This document shows, piece by piece, positions 6,246 to 14,210 of a stretch of 20,981 bases of DNA (position 1 is its first letter; every line of letters starts with the position of its first letter). The DNA comes from Salinicoccus sp. UBA3372. GTDB lineage: Bacteria > Bacillota > Bacilli > Staphylococcales > Salinicoccaceae. The DNA lies in the NCBI GenBank assembly GCA_002360325.1, contig DEQG01000147.1:1-20981 (forward strand), in the 5' to 3' direction. The position numbers were made by a program, and so were the translations under genes. A model generated the notes under the pieces. That model saw only the letters and a list, made by a program, of their open reading frames with translations. It did no database searches and was not told the origin of the DNA.

Positions 6246-8660
6246 ATGGCTTATAATCACAGAGAGATTGAAAAGAAATGGCAGGACTTCTGGGAAAACA
6301 ATAAAACATTCAAAACTGAAGAAGAATATGACAAGAAGAAGTTTTACGCGCTGGATATGTTCCCGTATCCATCCGGTGCCGGACTTCACGTTGGACACCC
6401 GGAAGGTTACACGGCGACAGACATAGTGTCGCGTATGAAACGCATGCAGGGTTATAACGTCCTTCATCCGATGGGATGGGACGCTTTCGGACTGCCTGCA
6501 GAGCAGTATGCGATTGATACAGGAAATGACATCCGTGAATTCAATGAAAAGAATATTGATAATTTCCGCAGACAGATAAAAGAGCTCGGTTTCAGCTATG
6601 ACTGGAATCGTGAAATCAATACGACAGACCCGAATTATTTCAAATGGACGCAGTGGATTTTCATCCAGCTGTACAATAAAGGCCTCGCTTATATCGATGA
6701 AGTGCCGGTGAACTGGTGTGAAGCTCTTGGAACAGTGCTGGCGAACGAAGAAGTCATCGATGGACTGTCAGAGCGCGGCGGGCATCCGGTCGTAAGAAAA
6801 CCGATGCGCCAGTGGGTGCTGAAAATTACGGAATACGCAGACCGTCTGCTTGAAGACCTGGATGAGCTGGACTGGCCTGAATCGCTGAAGGATATGCAGC
6901 GCAACTGGATCGGTAAATCCGAAGGTGCGAATATCGACTTCAAAATTGAAGGTACTGATAAAGAGTTCACAGCATTCACGACACGTCCGGACACTATCTA
7001 CGGCGCGACGTATGCCGTCTTTGCACCAGAACATGACCTTGTGGATGAAATCACGACAGCAGAACAAAAGGAAGTGGTTAAAGCTTATCAGGATAAAGCG
7101 GCGACGAAGAGCGAGCTGGAACGTACCGATCTTGCGAAAGAAAAAACAGGTGCTTTCACAGGCGCCTACGCAATCAATCCATTCAACGGTGAAAAAATGC
7201 CGATCTGGATTTCCGATTACGTTCTTGCATCATACGGAACAGGTGCAATCATGGCGGTTCCTGCACACGATCAGCGTGACTATGAGTTCGCGAAGGAATT
7301 CGACCTGCCGGTCGTTGAAGTGATCGAGGGCGGGAACATTGAGGAAGAGGCATACACAGGTGACGGAAACCATGTGAATTCGGACAAGCTCGATGGCCTC
7401 GGCACTGAAGCGGCGATTGAAAAGGCACTCGAAATTATGAACAATAATAACTATGGCAGAAAAGAAACGACTTACAAATTGCGTGACTGGCTGTTCTCAC
7501 GTCAGCGCTACTGGGGTGAGCCGATTCCCGTAATTCACTGGGAAGACGGAACAATGTCCACAGTGCCTGAGGACGAACTGCCGCTTGAACTGCCTTTCAT
7601 GGATGAAATAAAACCATCCGGCACAGGTGAATCACCGCTTGCCAACAACCAAGACTGGGTGGAGGTCGTCAGAGAAGACGGAGTCAAAGGACGCCGTGAG
7701 ACAAATACTATGCCGCAGTGGGCAGGCAGCTGCTGGTATTACCTGCGATTCATCGACCCGCACAATGATGAAGCACTTGCAGATCCCGAAAAACTGAAAC
7801 ACTGGCTGCCGGTTGACCTGTACATCGGCGGCGCAGAGCATGCCGTTCTTCACCTGCTGTATGCACGTTTCTGGCATAAAGTACTCTATGATATCGGCGT
7901 TGTTCATACTAAAGAACCGTTCCAGAAATTGTTCAACCAGGGTATGATTCTTGGTGAAGGCAACGAGAAGATGAGTAAATCAAAAGGCAACGTCATCAAT
8001 CCTGATGATATCGTTCATTCACACGGTGCAGATACATTGAGACTGTATGAAATGTTCATGGGACCTTTGGATGCTTCAATCGCATGGAGTGCGACGGGCC
8101 TTGACGGTTCAAGACGTTTCCTCGACCGTGTCTGGAGACTCATCATCAACGAGAACACCGGTGAAATTCAGGATAAGATTGTAGACAAAGAAACGCCGGA
8201 TCTCGATAAGGTTTACCACGAAACAGTGAAGAAGATTTCCGACGATTACGAGACGCTTGATTTTAACACTGCAATTTCTCAGATGATGGTATTCGTCAAC
8301 GAATGTAATAAGCAGGATGAAATCTCCAAAGAACATATTGGAAACTTCGTCAAGATGCTGTCACCGATTGCACCGCATATCGCTGAAGAGCTGTGGGACA
8401 AGCTGGGTCATGAAGGTACGATTGCATTCGAAGAATGGCCGGTATTCGATGAAAGTAAACTGATTGAAGAAGAGGTTGAAATCGTCATTCAGGTCAACGG
8501 TAAAGTCCGTGAGAAGATGAATGTGCCGACAGATGCATCCAAGGAAGATCTGGAGCGCATCGCAATCGAGTCTGATAAGGTCCAGGAAGTCATCTACGAC
8601 AAGACTGTCAGAAAAGTGATTGCAGTACCGGGTAAATTGATCAATATAGTAGCAAACTAA
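6246..8660 (+). CDS. leuS: Leucyl-tRNA synthetase
   Basis: This class Ia synthetase charges tRNA-Leu. The 804 residues are the expected length for Bacillales. The HIGH signature is HVGH (48-51) in [11 protein letters not shown], and the second signature is KMSKS (575-579). The CP1 editing domain, which hydrolyses mischarged tRNA, contains the TTRPDT block near residue 243 and [15 protein letters not shown] near 331. The [15 protein letters not shown] block and the C-terminal anticodon-binding domain with VQVNGKVR-like [10 protein letters not shown] are also present. The ATG at 6246 has an aggaggg site 5 nt upstream; the reading frame is open farther upstream through the T-box, but that is not coding. 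Expression is controlled by the T-box leader. Confidence 0.99.
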   Translation: MAYNHREIEKKWQDFWENNKTFKTEEEYDKKKFYALDMFPYPSGAGLHVGHPEGYTATDIVSRMKRMQGYNVLHPMGWDAFGLPAEQYAIDTGNDIREFNEKNIDNFRRQIKELGFSYDWNREINTTDPNYFKWTQWIFIQLYNKGLAYIDEVPVNWCEALGTVLANEEVIDGLSERGGHPVVRKPMRQWVLKITEYADRLLEDLDELDWPESLKDMQRNWIGKSEGANIDFKIEGTDKEFTAFTTRPDTIYGATYAVFAPEHDLVDEITTAEQKEVVKAYQDKAATKSELERTDLAKEKTGAFTGAYAINPFNGEKMPIWISDYVLASYGTGAIMAVPAHDQRDYEFAKEFDLPVVEVIEGGNIEEEAYTGDGNHVNSDKLDGLGTEAAIEKALEIMNNNNYGRKETTYKLRDWLFSRQRYWGEPIPVIHWEDGTMSTVPEDELPLELPFMDEIKPSGTGESPLANNQDWVEVVREDGVKGRRETNTMPQWAGSCWYYLRFIDPHNDEALADPEKLKHWLPVDLYIGGAEHAVLHLLYARFWHKVLYDIGVVHTKEPFQKLFNQGMILGEGNEKMSKSKGNVINPDDIVHSHGADTLRLYEMFMGPLDASIAWSATGLDGSRRFLDRVWRLIINENTGEIQDKIVDKETPDLDKVYHETVKKISDDYETLDFNTAISQMMVFVNECNKQDEISKEHIGNFVKMLSPIAPHIAEELWDKLGHEGTIAFEEWPVFDESKLIEEEVEIVIQVNGKVREKMNVPTDASKEDLERIAIESDKVQEVIYDKTVRKVIAVPGKLINIVAN

Positions 8661-8663
8661 AAC

Positions 8664-8693
8664 AAGTAAGGTCATTTGACCTTACTTTTTTAC
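8664..8693. terminator. Terminator after leuS, usable on both strands
   Basis: An 11-bp stem (aagtaaggtca 8664-8674, complement 8677-8687) is drawn with a tight loop and followed by a run of T to 8691. The minus-strand DUF421 remnant stops inside its right arm (8682-8684), so this arm also encoded that gene's last codons. Confidence 0.88.
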
Positions 8694-8993
8694 GTTTTTC
8701 ATAATATCATCTTTACTGTTCTCCGAATCCTTGACACTTTCAGGGATGACGGAAACACTGCCTTCAGATCCCAGAATGACAGCTTTTACATTTTCCGGGT
8801 TGGCTGTACCGCTGGCACGGACCGCCTGATGAATTTCAGTTTTGTTCAACCTTTCTTTTTTCAGGTTTTCATTTAAAAACTGCTCGTCATAATATAGAAA
8901 CTTTGAATCGGATTAGATGGATGCGGGCAGTCTGACGACGACTGTCCGGAGAATCATGTCGGAGTCACCGACAAACATATCTTGAAAAGTCAA
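8682..8993 (-). pseudogene. Remnant of a DUF421 (YetF-type) membrane protein gene with a large internal deletion
   Basis: Reading the minus strand gives two pieces of a DUF421 protein in one frame. From a TTG start at 8993 (gaaaggag site 7 nt upstream) comes FQDMFVGDSDMILRTVVV, the family's N-terminus just before its first membrane helix. Six codons later an in-frame TAA (8913-8915) ends it. Directly after the stop the same frame continues with KFLYYDEQFLNENLKKE, then QAVRASGTANPENVKAVILG and GSVSVIPES, which is the family's C-terminal soluble domain, ending at 8682. The membrane helices and the start of the soluble domain are gone. An ATG at 9026 is also in frame. An intact member would be about 160-230 residues; only 103 sense codons remain here. 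The frame is preserved apart from the stop, suggesting a fairly recent deletion. Confidence 0.82.
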
Positions 8994-9147
8994 AAGAATG
9001 CTCCTTTCACCGGAAGCATGTTTCATTATAAATTCCTTTTACGTAAAGAAGTTAAAATTTTTTAGAATTTTGTAACTTTTATCATGAAGATTGCTGGTGG
9101 GATTATGATATTGTTTTATATAGAACCTTTACGAAAGGATGATTGAA

Positions 9148-9474
9148 ATGATTAAAGTAGTGAACGTATTAAGTATTAAAAAAGGCCGTATTGATGAAGT
9201 GGCGGCAAAGTTCCAGGAGCCGAAAGCCGTGCATACTTTTGAAGGCTTTGAACTGATGGAAGTACTGAAGAATGAAAATCTGGAAGATCACGATGAATTG
9301 CTGATCTCAACAAACTGGAAAGATCATGCGTCTTTTGAAACATGGAGAGAAAGCCGTAAAAACCAGAAAGCACATGATGCTGAATCCGGTAAGGAAAAAC
9401 CGGCAGACAACCCGATCATAGACAATGAAATCCGCATCTATGAAATTGAACACCGGCATCATCCGGCAGAATAA
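9148..9474 (+). CDS. IsdG-family heme-degrading monooxygenase (ABM fold)
   Basis: This 108-residue protein has the dimeric ferredoxin-like ABM fold. It aligns with staphylococcal IsdG/IsdI without large gaps and keeps their catalytic triad: N6, W66 and H76 correspond to IsdG N7, W67 and H77. The blocks FEGFELMEV (31-39), WKDHASFETW (57-66) and NPIIDNEIRIYEI (88-100) are also shared. It probably opens heme to release iron in the cytosol. The ATG at 9148 is chosen because gaaagga lies 8 nt upstream; an in-frame ATG at 9139 overlaps that site. It stands alone, not beside isd surface-protein genes, and I find no convincing Fur box upstream. A generic 'antibiotic biosynthesis monooxygenase' label would be the cautious alternative. 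Confidence 0.85.
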   Translation: MIKVVNVLSIKKGRIDEVAAKFQEPKAVHTFEGFELMEVLKNENLEDHDELLISTNWKDHASFETWRESRKNQKAHDAESGKEKPADNPIIDNEIRIYEIEHRHHPAE

Positions 9475-9480
9475 CGACAT

Positions 9481-9511
9481 AACCCCGTCATTCAAAGTGA
9501 GTGACGGGGTT
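9481..9511 (+). terminator. Probable terminator after the IsdG-like gene
   Basis: A perfect 10-bp GC-rich stem (aaccccgtca 9481-9490 with tgacggggtt 9502-9511) and 11-nt loop start 7 nt after the stop codon. The T tract is weak (tcatatttt), so efficiency is uncertain. Confidence 0.7.
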
Positions 9512-9551
9512 CATATTTTGATTTATGGCATAAGATTAAATTTCAGTAGTG

Positions 9552-9690
9552 TTTGGTGACATTTGGGGTGCAAATATGACACCAAATGCATATAAAAGGT
9601 CATTTGAAGTCATTTCAACTGTGAAAATGACACAAAACGCCAAACGGCTCCCGGTTCGTGCCAATCGGGACTGCAAAATGACAAAAAAGG
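9552..9690. repeat. Structured intergenic stretch with a motif repeated at exact 51-nt spacing
   Basis: The gap between the IsdG-like gene and the flavoprotein gene holds no credible gene. A motif of the form TGnnAAAATGACAnnAAAnGC occurs three times, with its ATGACA core at 9576, 9627 and 9678, exactly 51 nt apart, although the sequence between copies is mostly different. Hairpins occur in the same stretch: tttggtg/caccaaa (9552-9586) with inner atttg/caaat; gtcatttca/tgaaaatgac (9609-9631); and tcccggtt/aatcggga (9649-9670). On the minus strand the last one is followed by a small GCC/GGC hairpin and TTTT, and might weakly end the flavoprotein transcript. What the element does is unknown. Confidence 0.5.
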
Positions 9691-9718
9691 CGGATTCAGG
9701 AGTGCTTGATGTCACACA

Positions 9719-10972
9719 TCACTTCATCCCTGCACTGTGTCCGGCAACGTAACCGGTCACCAGGGCGCTCGTGATGTTATAGCCGCCGGTATAGCCATGG
9801 ATGTCCAGAACTTCTCCTGCAAAATAAAGTCCGCCGACCACCCGGCTTTCCATCGTCTGGGGAGTGATCTCCTTCAGATTGACTCCGCCGCCTGTGACGA
9901 AAGCTTTTTCAATGGACTGGGTGCCGTCGGCTTTAAAAGTGAAACCTTTCAGAAATTCAACAATCTTCTGCTTATCTTCATTTTTAAGATGATGGCTGGT
10001 CGCATCGCCGTCGATGTCATTAAACTCAATCAAAAATTCTGCGAGACGATCCTGCATCATCCCTTTAAGTATATTTCTGATGGATTTATCGGGACTTTCT
10101 TTAAGCAGTGCATCGAGCTCTTCCTGAAGTGCGCCTTTTTTCACCTCAGGATAAAAATCGATCATCATCGAAATATCTTTGCGCTTCTGGCTTTTCTGCT
10201 CTTTGAATATGAACTGGCTGCATCTGAGCGCAGCCGGCCCGGACACGCCAAAATGGGTGAAAATCATATCCATCTGGTGTGTAATTCTCGGCTTGCCATT
10301 TTTTCTGAGCACGGACAACGCGACATCATCAAGGCTCAGTCCTTTTAAACTGCCTTCTTTAATAAAGTTCTCGGAGGAGGTGATGGGCACCTCGGTCGGG
10401 AATAATTCTGTAATATTATGACCTGCTTCTGTGGCAAATCTGTGGCCGTCTCCGGTGGAACCGGTATTGGGCACACTTTTTCCGCCTGTGGTTATAATCA
10501 CATTGGAAGTCTTTATAATTTCACCGTCATTCAGCCGGACACCGGTAATTGCATCCTCTTCAAATAATATTTTTTCTACTATGGTATTGTACCGGATGAC
10601 CACATTGTTCTCATCCAGTTCTTTTAAAAAGATATCCAGTACATCCATTGCCCTGTCGGTGACCGGAAACATCCTGCCGTGGTCTTCTTCTTTAAGGTCG
10701 ACGCCGCGTGTCTGGACGAAGTCGATAATGTTTTCATTATCAAAAATACTGAATGGACCGTAAAGGAACTTGCCGTTGCCCGGGATGTGGCTGATGATTT
10801 CTTCGTAGGGCAGTCGGTTCGTCACGTTGCAGCGCCCGCCGCCTGAAATGAGCAGCTTCTGTCCAAGCTTTTTATTTTTCTCGATAAGTAAAACTTTTTT
10901 GCCATTTTTGGATGCGGCATAGCTTGCCATGAGGCCGCTGACGCCGCCGCCTACAACGATTATGTCAAACAT
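9719..10972 (-). CDS. NAD(P)/FAD-dependent oxidoreductase, HI0933/YtfP family
   Basis: This 417-residue flavoprotein belongs to the HI0933 (TIGR00275, BaiN-like) family. The FAD dinucleotide-binding loop is VVGGGVSG (6-13), followed by E31 for the ribose, and the family signature SGGGRCNVTN is at 43-52. A second FAD motif is near the C-terminus, GLYFAGEVLDIHGYTGGYN (381-399). The physiological substrate of most members is not established, so no reaction is claimed. The ATG follows an aaaggag site with 7-8 nt spacing. It is divergent from murJ, as in Bacillus where ytfP lies near ytgP, and shares the 78-nt promoter region with it. Confidence 0.93.
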   Translation of the reverse strand: MFDIIVVGGGVSGLMASYAASKNGKKVLLIEKNKKLGQKLLISGGGRCNVTNRLPYEEIISHIPGNGKFLYGPFSIFDNENIIDFVQTRGVDLKEEDHGRMFPVTDRAMDVLDIFLKELDENNVVIRYNTIVEKILFEEDAITGVRLNDGEIIKTSNVIITTGGKSVPNTGSTGDGHRFATEAGHNITELFPTEVPITSSENFIKEGSLKGLSLDDVALSVLRKNGKPRITHQMDMIFTHFGVSGPAALRCSQFIFKEQKSQKRKDISMMIDFYPEVKKGALQEELDALLKESPDKSIRNILKGMMQDRLAEFLIEFNDIDGDATSHHLKNEDKQKIVEFLKGFTFKADGTQSIEKAFVTGGGVNLKEITPQTMESRVVGGLYFAGEVLDIHGYTGGYNITSALVTGYVAGHSAGMK

Positions 10973-10990
10973 AGATTTGCTCCTTTTAGT

Positions 10991-11018
10991 TTGAAAGTGA
11001 TGTTATTTTGATTATAAT
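10991..11018 (+). promoter_or_regulatory. Promoter of the murJ operon, with a -10 readable on both strands
   Basis: TTGAAA (10991-10996), 16 nt and TATAAT (11013-11018) form a strong SigmaA promoter for murJ. The -10 lies in the palindrome ATTATAAT (11011-11018), so a TATAAT also faces the divergent flavoprotein gene on the minus strand, though without a good -35. Confidence 0.7.
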
Positions 11019-11050
11019 GTAGTTTAGTCTAAAATAAGAAGGTTATAAAA

Positions 11051-12685
11051 ATGTCAGATTCAAATAAACTGGTGAGAGGGACATTCTATCTGACTTTGGC
11101 GACATTGATCACCAAAGTTTTGGGAATGCTCTACTTGATCCCATTTTACAGTATTATGGGCGGAGAAGAAAACCTGGCCTTATACGGTTATGCTTACACG
11201 CCATACACAATCATGCTGTCGATCGCAGCAGCGGGGGTGCCAGGCGCCGTATCGAAATATGTGGCCAAATATAATGCACTGGGCGCATACCAGACGAGTC
11301 AGAAACTGTACAAATCAAGTCTGCTCGTAATGATTGCTTCAGGTATACTCGCGTTTTTAGCACTTTATATCGCAGCACCCTACATAGCGAACCTGCAGAC
11401 GCTTGCAGCAGGCAGCGGCGAGGGCAGCTGGACGTCTGAAGATATTACACGTATCATCCGCATCATCGGCATCGCCGTCATCATCATCCCATTCATGGCG
11501 ACGTTCAGAGGGATATTCCAGGGGTTCGAATCTTTCGGCCCGACGAGCGCCTCATCCGTAGTGGAGCAGATCATCAGAATTGCAGTGCTCCTCAGCGGTG
11601 CCTATATTATTCTCAATGTTCTGGACGGTACGGTCCAGCAGGCGAACGAAATCGCTGTATTCGCCGCATTCATCGGCGGACTCGGTGCGATTATGACACT
11701 GTTCGTCTTTTGGAGAAAAAGACAGCCGCATATTCAGAAACTTGTTGAAACGGACAAAACGGATTACGATTTTTCCTACAAGGAAATGTACGGTGAAATC
11801 ATCCGCTACGGAATACCATTTATAATAGTAGGAATCAGTATACCTGTGATGATTTTCATCGATCAGCTGACACATAACAACGGTCTTGCAATGGCAGGTG
11901 TACCTGAGCAGTACCACGACAGCTGGTTCGGGATGCTGAACTTGACGACGCATAAGCTCATCATGATTCCGACATCGCTTGCAGCGGCATTCGCAATCAG
12001 TATTCTGCCGTTCATCACAAAGAACTTCCAAAAGAAAGAGATGGACAATGTTCACCATCAGATTAAAATGATGCTTTTGATGCTGCTGTTCTTTGCAGTG
12101 CCGGCCGCAATCGGAATGATGATACTTTCTGCTCCGCTGTACACATCATTTTACAGCTACAACGAAATGGGCATTAAGATTTTAATATTCTATGCACCTG
12201 TGAGCATAATCATTTCACTGTTTTCAATCACATGTTCGATTGTACAGGGTATAGATAAGCAAAACCTTACATTATATGTCGTTCTTGCGGTGCTCGTGTT
12301 AAAACTGGGTATCAACATACCGCTGATCATGCAGTTCCACACAGTGGGCGCGGTTATGGGTACGGCGATTGCCCTCGGTATCGGAGTGGTTTTAAATCTT
12401 TGGATCATCAAGAAATACGGTAAGTTCCATATCCGTCCGCTGATGAAGCCATTGATGCAGATTGGTTTCTATACCGTCGTCATGCTGCTTGCAGTCGAGG
12501 TCGTCTACCTGCTGCTGATGTCCACTCTTGACGTTCAGAACAAGTTGGATTCAATCATCATACTTGCTGTAACGGTGCCTGTCGGTGCTTTTGTCTATAT
12601 ATTCATGTCATTCAGAAGCAGGCTTGCCGATGAGATACTGGGTGCCAGAGCAGATAAAATAAGACAAAAGTTGAGGTTTTTATAA
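11051..12685 (+). CDS. murJ: Lipid II flippase MurJ/YtgP (MOP/PST superfamily)
   Basis: This 544-residue polytopic membrane protein of the polysaccharide-biosynthesis/MVF family matches Bacillus YtgP and staphylococcal MurJ, which move lipid II across the membrane for wall synthesis. About 14 hydrophobic helices can be counted. The N-terminal block LVRGTFYLTLATLITKVLG (7-25) and the GVPGAVSKYVAKYNALG block (61-77) are typical of the YtgP branch, and charged loops such as FRGIFQGFESFGPTSASSVVEQ (152-173) hold family arginines in the cavity. The ribosome site is modest (agaaggt). The gene ends in TAATG, overlapping the start of the pseudouridine synthase by one base. The closest alternative is a SpoVB-like paralogue, but the neighbours favour YtgP. 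Confidence 0.9.
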   Translation: MSDSNKLVRGTFYLTLATLITKVLGMLYLIPFYSIMGGEENLALYGYAYTPYTIMLSIAAAGVPGAVSKYVAKYNALGAYQTSQKLYKSSLLVMIASGILAFLALYIAAPYIANLQTLAAGSGEGSWTSEDITRIIRIIGIAVIIIPFMATFRGIFQGFESFGPTSASSVVEQIIRIAVLLSGAYIILNVLDGTVQQANEIAVFAAFIGGLGAIMTLFVFWRKRQPHIQKLVETDKTDYDFSYKEMYGEIIRYGIPFIIVGISIPVMIFIDQLTHNNGLAMAGVPEQYHDSWFGMLNLTTHKLIMIPTSLAAAFAISILPFITKNFQKKEMDNVHHQIKMMLLMLLFFAVPAAIGMMILSAPLYTSFYSYNEMGIKILIFYAPVSIIISLFSITCSIVQGIDKQNLTLYVVLAVLVLKLGINIPLIMQFHTVGAVMGTAIALGIGVVLNLWIIKKYGKFHIRPLMKPLMQIGFYTVVMLLAVEVVYLLLMSTLDVQNKLDSIIILAVTVPVGAFVYIFMSFRSRLADEILGARADKIRQKLRFL

Positions 12686-13380
12686 TGCGTTTGGATAAAT
12701 TTTTGGCGAATGCCGGAATCGGCAGCCGTAAAGAAGTGTCTAAACTGATCAGGGACAAACAAGTAAAAGTAGAAGATGAAACAGTCAATAAACCGAATCA
12801 CAAAGTTTCATATGACAGTCTTATCACCGTCAATGATGAACAGGTGATTTTGGAAGAGTATATATATCTGATGCTGAATAAGCCTGAGGGAGTCATATCT
12901 TCCACGGAAGACGGCCCCACTCAGACGGTGATGGAACTGATTGACCATCCGCAGATAGATGAACTCTTTCCTGTGGGCAGGCTGGACAAGGATACAACGG
13001 GACTGCTGATCGTTTCAAATGACGGCAAGCTTTCCCACAGTCTTCTTAGCCCGAGAAATAAGATCGGTAAAACATATGAAGTCATTTTAAGGGAGGATGT
13101 CACCGATGAGGATATCGTAAAATTGGAAGCGGGCATTCCCTTAAAAGATTTCACGTCTTCACCGGCCATAGCGGAAAAGATTGAAGACAGGAAAGTCGAG
13201 CTGACTATATATGAAGGTAAATTTCATCAGGTCAAGCGCATGTTCATATATTTGAACAATGAAGTCATCGGTCTGAAACGGATAAGTTTCGGCAGCCTGC
13301 CACTGGATGAAATGCTGGAACCTGGGGAAAGCAGATATTTAACAGATGAAGAAGTGAGTAATTTAACACGCCTTGTTTAA
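12685..13380 (+). CDS. RsuA/RluB-family rRNA pseudouridine synthase (YtzG-like)
   Basis: This 231-residue enzyme isomerises a uridine in ribosomal RNA. An S4 RNA-binding domain occupies residues 1-45 (RLDKFLANAGIGSRKEV), followed by the catalytic domain with GRLDKDTTGLLIV (98-110), where D101 is the expected catalytic aspartate, and the EGKFHQVKRMF block near 197-207. The position next to murJ matches the Bacillus ytgP-ytzG pair, so the 16S-type (RsuA) target is likelier than 23S, but sequence alone does not settle this. It is translationally coupled to murJ through the one-base overlap. Its GTT-TAA ending doubles as the -35 of the next gene's SigmaB promoter. Confidence 0.92.
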   Translation: MRLDKFLANAGIGSRKEVSKLIRDKQVKVEDETVNKPNHKVSYDSLITVNDEQVILEEYIYLMLNKPEGVISSTEDGPTQTVMELIDHPQIDELFPVGRLDKDTTGLLIVSNDGKLSHSLLSPRNKIGKTYEVILREDVTDEDIVKLEAGIPLKDFTSSPAIAEKIEDRKVELTIYEGKFHQVKRMFIYLNNEVIGLKRISFGSLPLDEMLEPGESRYLTDEEVSNLTRLV

Positions 13381-13399
13381 ATCATTTAAGAATGGGTAA
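13375..13399 (+). promoter_or_regulatory. Likely SigmaB promoter of the LEA-like gene
   Basis: GTTTAA (13375-13380), a 13-nt spacer and GGGTAA (13394-13399) match the Staphylococcus/Bacillus SigmaB consensus GTTTAA-N12-15-GGGTAT at 11 of 12 positions. The -35 covers the Leu/Val-stop end of the upstream gene. The transcript would begin near 13406, about 45 nt before the ATG. Confidence 0.72.
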
Positions 13400-13450
13400 A
13401 TATTTATTAGTGTTTACTTCAAAACTAAATTTAAATAGAGGTGTATTAAA

Positions 13451-14071
13451 ATGGGAAGATTAATTAATGGATTAGTCAAACTGGCTGCAATCGTCGGTGT
13501 GGCAGCAGCAGTTAAAAAACTCTCTGAAAAAGATAACAGAGATGCGGTAATGAACGAGTACAACAAGGCGAAGGAAAATCCGAAAGAATACGCCCAAAAT
13601 GTACAGAATAAAGTAAGCGAAAAAGCTCAAGAAGTTCAGGATAAAGCGAAGGAAGAGTATTCAAAAGCAAAAGAAGATCCGAAGCAATATGCACAGAATG
13701 TGCAGTCCAAAGCGACAGAACAGGCTAAAGACTACCAGAATAAGATGACGGATCAGGCAAAACAGTATCAGGAAAAAGCAAAAACAGAGTTCAACAAAGC
13801 TAAAGAAGATCCGAAAGGTTATGCAGAAAACGTCCAGTCCAAAGTGAAAAAGGACGAAAAGGATCAGCATGATGTAAAACCTGATGCCGTAGATGGAGAC
13901 GGTCACCTGACAACCGATCAGGAAGAAGGAAACTTCGACTCTGAAGGCGGCTTCGTACATCCGCAAGAAAATCCGAATTCAGAAGTTGTCAGCGACAAAG
14001 GAGATATAGATGATAACCACAATATCCATGTCGTTTACGACGAAGATCTTGATGAAGACGATAAAAAATAA
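13451..14071 (+). CDS. LEA-like/YtxH-like amphipathic repeat stress protein
   Basis: The 206-residue protein has three visible parts. Residues 1-22 are a short hydrophobic stretch (LVKLAAIVGVAAAV) that could anchor it to the membrane as in YtxH-type proteins. Residues 30-135 are a charged, Gly-poor helix with three near-copies of E-Y/F-x-KAKE-D/N-PK-x-YA-x-NVQ at 36-52, 69-85 and 113-129; the copies start 33 and 44 residues apart, both multiples of 11, the period of group 3 LEA and apolipoprotein helices. Residues 136-206 are an acidic, probably disordered tail ending in DEDLDEDDKK. A general-stress role in osmotic or drying protection is inferred from this and the SigmaB promoter. The ribosome site is agaggtg. 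It ends at its own terminator. Confidence 0.88.
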   Translation: MGRLINGLVKLAAIVGVAAAVKKLSEKDNRDAVMNEYNKAKENPKEYAQNVQNKVSEKAQEVQDKAKEEYSKAKEDPKQYAQNVQSKATEQAKDYQNKMTDQAKQYQEKAKTEFNKAKEDPKGYAENVQSKVKKDEKDQHDVKPDAVDGDGHLTTDQEEGNFDSEGGFVHPQENPNSEVVSDKGDIDDNHNIHVVYDEDLDEDDKK

Positions 14072-14080
14072 CTATCTGTT

Positions 14081-14112
14081 AAAACAACCGATTCTTTTGA
14101 ATCGGTTGTTTT
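14081..14112. terminator. Terminator after the LEA-like gene
   Basis: A perfect 14-bp stem (aaaacaaccgattc 14081-14094 with its complement 14099-14112) and TTTT loop start 10 nt after the stop. The A-rich left and T-rich right ends of the stem provide the U tract. Confidence 0.92.
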
Positions 14113-14142
14113 ATTGTAAAATTTTCTGATATAAGGTTATGA

Positions 14143-14169
14143 TTGCTTGTTTTTATATTAAAATATATT
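14143..14169 (+). promoter_or_regulatory. Possible promoter of the pepV-dat operon
   Basis: TTGCTT (14143-14148) and TATATT (14164-14169) are 15 nt apart, slightly short. TTGTAA (14114-14119) with TATGAT (14138-14143) at 18 nt is an alternative. The choice cannot be made by eye. Confidence 0.35.
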
Positions 14170-14210
14170 TATCATTGAAAATAAACAACTATAGGTAAGG
14201 ATGAACGGAC

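Noticed and set aside
8676..8876. 66-codon plus-strand open frame after leuS
   Set aside because: It is antisense to the clear DUF421 C-terminal domain on the minus strand, begins inside the terminator and has no ribosome site.
9076..9125. Possible Fur box upstream of the IsdG-like gene
   Set aside because: The tatcat...atgata inverted sequence is separated by about 19 nt and does not fit the 7-1-7 Fur consensus.
9549..9752. 67-codon plus-strand open frame in the 51-nt periodic region
   Set aside because: No ribosome site, no recognisable domain, and it runs into the end of the minus-strand flavoprotein gene; the hairpins and repeats explain the sequence better.
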